Under the pieces are notes generated by a model. That model saw only the letters and a list, made by a program, of their open reading frames with translations. It made no database searches and was not told the DNA's origin. The translations under genes and the position numbers were made by a program. A stretch of 9,614 nucleotides of DNA from CAYPEK01 sp964409645 (GTDB taxonomy: Bacteria; UBP15; UBA6099): assembly GCA_964409645.1 (NCBI GenBank), contig CAYPEK010000141.1:1-9614 (forward strand). Direction: 5' to 3'. Of this stretch, positions 7,017-9,614 are shown one piece after another (positions within the stretch are counted from its first letter, which is position 1; each line of letters opens with the position of its first letter).

Positions 7017-7793
7017 GTGAAACTCACCGAGAATATCAACGAGTTGCAGAAGCTTCTAAATTACGTTGTCATAAGGAAATCGCTGCGCTGGTCGGGAATA
7101 TGGGGGATCGTTTTCGGAGCGATTTATGCGGCTGTTACGATACCTTTGCTGAAAGAGCCGGACATATTTGTGTTTATAATGCTGGCATTAGGTGTGTTTC
7201 TTATTGCCGAGGGCCTTTGGCTTGTTATCAACCCGTCGCCCGTTAGCATTTTGGTTGACGGCATCACTTTTGTGGTATTGGCGGTTTGGAACGTGGGAAC
7301 AACTGTCTTGGCAATTTATGCAGGAGGCGATGGGTCTGAAAACGGAAGAGGAATCATTGGAGCGATAATTCAATTGGCGATAGCAGGGCGTGAGTTCTCC
7401 CGTTATAAATACCTGAAAAAACAGCCGCCGGGTGTGCCGTCCAATATCAATGTAGAAAAGGCGACGCAGATGCTTAAAGAAGTAATCGATTCGACGGCGT
7501 TATTAAAAGAGCCGGATGTGTTGATGATAAATTCCGCCGATCTGTTGAAAAGGAGCACGTGGAAAGTAAAGCTCTATGAGAATGCAATGCTATTTGTCGA
7601 TTCAAAATGGCAGATGGCGATTGTGGACAAGATTGAAAATGTACTCATAGAAGAGAAAGGCACGGCTAACAACACAAAAATTGTAATCAATGTCAAAACA
7701 AGCGATTATTCTTTCAAGGGCACTATGAGTCATCTCCAGTATGAGAAATATCAGGCATGGAAAAAAGTTTCTGTTGATACCGAAAACAAATAG
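7017..7793 (+). CDS. Membrane protein of unknown function with cytoplasmic-type C-terminal domain
   Basis: I do not recognise this 258-residue protein. The GTG start follows a strong AAGGAGGG (7006-7013), although the spacer is only three bases. Three clear membrane spans lie at about 23-43, 49-71 and 77-102, and a weaker fourth at 111-124. A soluble domain fills 135-258: first a helical stretch with repeated Leu/Lys, then alternating hydrophobic strands from TWKVKLYENAMLF onwards, ending in a helix near YEKYQAW. Strands capped by a helix recall PH/GRAM-like folds, which is only an impression. Basic residues after the fourth span suggest the domain is cytoplasmic. The gene is AT-rich (37% G+C in one counted line), stands alone between a terminator and a convergent gene, and has no visible partner. 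Confidence 0.75.
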   Translation: MKLTENINELQKLLNYVVIRKSLRWSGIWGIVFGAIYAAVTIPLLKEPDIFVFIMLALGVFLIAEGLWLVINPSPVSILVDGITFVVLAVWNVGTTVLAIYAGGDGSENGRGIIGAIIQLAIAGREFSRYKYLKKQPPGVPSNINVEKATQMLKEVIDSTALLKEPDVLMINSADLLKRSTWKVKLYENAMLFVDSKWQMAIVDKIENVLIEEKGTANNTKIVINVKTSDYSFKGTMSHLQYEKYQAWKKVSVDTENK

Positions 7794-7825
7794 ATTCTTT
7801 ATCAATAAGGCTGTTGTGCTGCCGC

Positions 7826-9328
7826 TCAGGCTTCTTCTTTTGTGAATTTGCCGTAGAGCAGAATTAGAATGAACGCGGCGACGCAGCCCCACCCGAAGAT
7901 CGGCCCGATCACGAGGTAGGGTGTCATGTCGGTGACGAACGGCACGTCGGCCACGACGATCGCGCGGCCGTCCTCCGGGTCCGCGAGTATGCGGCCCTTC
8001 GGATCAACTATCAGGCTCCCGTTCACGTAGTCGCTCTTTACGATGCTGCGGTGCAGTTCGACCGAGCGGAACATTTCGAGCGCGGGGTGGTGCCAGCTTA
8101 TGAATCGCGCAAGGTCGTGCGACGGCATCGGGAACAACTCCGCGCCTGCCTTCACGTATCGCATCGGAAACAGCGAATAGTCCGCGTCGTAGCATATAAG
8201 AATCCCCAGCTTGCCCTTCGGTATCTCGTACGGTATCGACTTGTTGCCCATGCGGCCTTTCTCGATGCCGAGCGATGTGACCATGTGCTGCTTGAGGTAG
8301 CGGAATACAAATTTGCCATCCGGCGACACGAGAGCCGCCTCGTTTGTGTAGTTGTGGTCGTCGAGCTTCTCGTGGCCCTTGTCGAACGAGTGGTACGGCA
8401 CGACGAGCCACGCCTTCGTTTTCACCGCGAGGTCTTCCACTCGCTTCTGAATCTGCGGGTATTTCGTCGGGTTGTCCGTCAGCACAACTTCCGGCCACAC
8501 GATCAGTTCCGCGCCCTGATCCGCGGCGCTGATTGTGAGCGGTTCGAGCACGTCGAGTATCGCATTCGATGACCCGACCCAGTCCTTTTTCTCGACGAGC
8601 GCGTCGAACTTTTCGAGGCCGGGATGCGTCTTATCCTCAGGTGCGTAACCGAGTTGTACCGCTGCCGCCCTGATAGAGCTTTTTTCCGGAAGTTCTTGCC
8701 TGTAGAGCGTCATGTTCGTTGCCGCGAGGCAGAAGATGATGACGATGTTTACGATGACCTGCATTTTGACTTTTGCTATCGACGATGCGTTGGCGATGAA
8801 AACGGCGATCGTGCAGTTGATGATCAAAATAAGAAGTGAGACACCGAGCACGCCAAAGATGCTCGCGATCTGGATTGCCGGCGCGAACTTGTACTGTGAG
8901 ATGCCGAGGACGGCGAAGGTCGCCGTCGGCGCCATGCTGCGTATGAACTCAAACGCGAGGAATCCCGCGGTGATGACCGCGGTGAACAGCCGCGCGTTGT
9001 TTTTCTGTGCTATGTTCCGCTGCCAGAACGAGAAGAGGAACATCAGAATGAACATTCCGACCGGCGCTGCGTAGAGTGCGGTGTAACCCGCCGGGACATC
9101 CCGAATCATGCAAGCGAACCAGACTGCATAAGTGAGTCCGTAATAGAAGCCGAACGACCAGTTGTTCGGCGCGAATTTCAAAAGCGCGATGAATGTGGGG
9201 ACGAGCGCCACCCACGCCGCCGGAGCGATGCTCACCGGCGGCATCGACGCCGCCAACAGCACACCCGAGATAATCGACAGAACAGACCCGCCCGCAAACT
9301 TCCCCGCAGTAATTTTTTCCTTTTGCAT
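7826..9328 (-). CDS. lnt: Apolipoprotein N-acyltransferase-like protein (copy 2)
   Basis: This 500-residue protein has the same plan as the Lnt-like protein at 2589-4043. N-terminal spans lie at about 13-50, 56-100, 113-130 and 154-205, with the Lnt-typical LGISQ and AIQIASIFGVLG stretches. A nitrilase-fold domain follows at about 219-462 and a last span at 470-492. The triad is E280 (VWPE), K346 (RYLKQ) and C379 (LICYD). As in the other copy, Asp381 replaces the Glu that follows CY in E. coli, and no FGEY motif follows the Lys. The frame is open up to 9529, but the ATG at 9328 has GGAGGGG six bases before it and puts the first span at the usual place, so I prefer it. The gene is convergent with the 7017 membrane protein. 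Membership is secure; the acylation role is inferred. Confidence 0.87.
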   Translation of the reverse strand: MQKEKITAGKFAGGSVLSIISGVLLAASMPPVSIAPAAWVALVPTFIALLKFAPNNWSFGFYYGLTYAVWFACMIRDVPAGYTALYAAPVGMFILMFLFSFWQRNIAQKNNARLFTAVITAGFLAFEFIRSMAPTATFAVLGISQYKFAPAIQIASIFGVLGVSLLILIINCTIAVFIANASSIAKVKMQVIVNIVIIFCLAATNMTLYRQELPEKSSIRAAAVQLGYAPEDKTHPGLEKFDALVEKKDWVGSSNAILDVLEPLTISAADQGAELIVWPEVVLTDNPTKYPQIQKRVEDLAVKTKAWLVVPYHSFDKGHEKLDDHNYTNEAALVSPDGKFVFRYLKQHMVTSLGIEKGRMGNKSIPYEIPKGKLGILICYDADYSLFPMRYVKAGAELFPMPSHDLARFISWHHPALEMFRSVELHRSIVKSDYVNGSLIVDPKGRILADPEDGRAIVVADVPFVTDMTPYLVIGPIFGWGCVAAFILILLYGKFTKEEA

Positions 9329-9334
9329 ATACCG

Positions 9335-9341
9335 CCCCTCC
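9335..9341 (-). promoter_or_regulatory. Ribosome binding site of the second Lnt-like gene
   Basis: On the minus strand GGAGGGG precedes the ATG at 9328 by six bases. It decides this start over the longer frame beginning at 9529, which would add 67 residues lacking family features. Confidence 0.7.
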
Positions 9342-9359
9342 GGCACCTTGATTGCCGGA
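9339..9359. repeat. Inverted repeat at the second Lnt-like gene's leader
   Basis: TCCGGCA (9339-9345) and TGCCGGA (9353-9359) are perfect inverted copies around a seven-base centre. One arm overlaps the Shine-Dalgarno at 9335-9341 and the other abuts the proposed -10. It could be a DNA operator, or an RNA hairpin hiding the ribosome site if transcription starts further upstream. Chance is possible in G+C-rich DNA. Confidence 0.35.
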
Positions 9360-9388
9360 ATTCTAACCGATGGCGGAATAAAAGAGAA
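9360..9388 (-). promoter_or_regulatory. Possible promoter of the second Lnt-like gene
   Basis: On the minus strand TAGAAT (9360-9365) matches the -10 at five of six positions, and TTCTCT (9383-9388) is a poor -35 exactly 17 bases upstream. Transcription would begin near 9353, giving a short leader of about 25 bases that contains the ribosome site. An inverted repeat (9339-9359) spans the predicted start. Confidence 0.35.
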
Positions 9389-9481
9389 TCTCCGGTTTGC
9401 GGTTTGTTTTGCGCTGCCCATACAACTCTTTTTGAAGACCATGTTTTTAGTAGCGGCAGCGTATTCATAAATTTCGTAATG

Positions 9482-9487
9482 TATAAT
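9482..9487 (+). promoter_or_regulatory. Consensus -10 just before the right-edge gene
   Basis: A perfect TATAAT ends seven bases before the ATG at 9495, which puts the expected transcription start at or next to that ATG. No good -35 lies 16-18 bases upstream (GCGTAT at the 17-base spacing). The spacer region is AT-rich, so a chance match cannot be dismissed. Confidence 0.4.
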
Positions 9488-9494
9488 TTGAGCC

Positions 9495-9614
9495 ATGTCC
9501 GGAGAAGCGGCTGAAACAGCGGTTGGCAATGCGGGACGGAAACTCGCGGGTGGCGTGAACGTCGCGGCGGTCGCGTATCTGCTCGCGGATGCGGCTGTGT
9601 TCGTGGCGGTGTCA
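9495..9614 (+). CDS. N-terminal fragment of an unidentified, probably membrane, protein (3' end outside window)
   Basis: The ATG at 9495 follows an in-frame TGA at 9489-9491 and opens a frame of 40 codons to the window edge. It starts MSGEAAETAVGNAGRKLAGG and continues into a hydrophobic stretch (VNVAAVAYLLADAAVFVAV) that could be a first membrane span. Codons are G+C-ending like the well-expressed genes here, which supports real coding. No Shine-Dalgarno precedes the ATG. A GTG at 9555 is an alternative start but would place the hydrophobic run at the very N-terminus. The gene is divergent from the second Lnt-like gene, with 166 bases between the two starts. Too little is visible to name a family. 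Confidence 0.55.
   Translation, partial: MSGEAAETAVGNAGRKLAGGVNVAAVAYLLADAAVFVAVS

Noticed and set aside
7794..7825. Terminator in the gap between the convergent 7017 membrane protein and second Lnt-like gene
   Set aside because: The 32-base gap shows no stem of useful length and no T-run.
8051..8572. A 173-codon plus-strand frame inside the second Lnt-like gene
   Set aside because: It is antisense to the nitrilase domain, rich in Arg/His/Val as expected for a shadow, and has no start signal.
9329..9529. N-terminal extension of the second Lnt-like protein to an ATG at 9529
   Set aside because: It overlaps the start of the divergent right-edge gene and adds 67 residues without family features. 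The ATG at 9328 has GGAGGGG at the right distance.

Overview
The window reads as ordinary chromosomal DNA from a Gram-negative bacterium. Two genes resemble apolipoprotein N-acyltransferase, an inner-membrane enzyme of lipoprotein maturation, and several products carry export signals. The G+C content is uneven: lines I counted range from about 33% to 70%. The lineage is uncertain. A Cys-rich variant of the FGE-sulfatase fold (GKRLC, later GFRCC) recalls proteins common in the old deltaproteobacterial/myxobacterial groups, but that is only a hint. No rRNA, tRNA, CRISPR array, transposase, integrase or phage gene was seen, and no stretch above 300 bases lacks a gene.

Layout. Bases 2-1399 (+) hold the 3' part of a gene cut by the left edge; it encodes a multi-pass membrane protein ending in a degenerate FGE-sulfatase-like domain. 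Its stop overlaps a 24-codon mini-ORF (1396-1470). That ORF's stop overlaps the start of an AT-rich gene (1467-2543) for a secreted acidic protein that appears to contain two copies of one Cys-containing domain. Convergent to this is an Lnt-like gene (2589-4043, -). A 166-base divergent promoter region separates it from a large exported family 3 glycoside hydrolase with a PA14 insert (4210-6849, +), which ends at a clear rho-independent terminator (6891-6920). Then come an AT-rich membrane protein of unknown function (7017-7793, +), a second Lnt-like gene (7826-9328, -), and the first 40 codons of a divergent gene (9495 to the right edge, +) that may be leaderless.

How the genes relate. The two Lnt-like proteins share a CYDxDY active-site signature and look like members of one divergent subfamily. 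The hydrolase probably works in the periplasm or outside the cell on beta-linked xylo- or gluco-oligosaccharides, apparently as a single-gene transcription unit. The first three ORFs form one tightly packed unit. No single pathway links all the genes. I see no convincing new multi-gene system; the best leads are the membrane/FGE protein with its coupled neighbours and the unusual Lnt pair.
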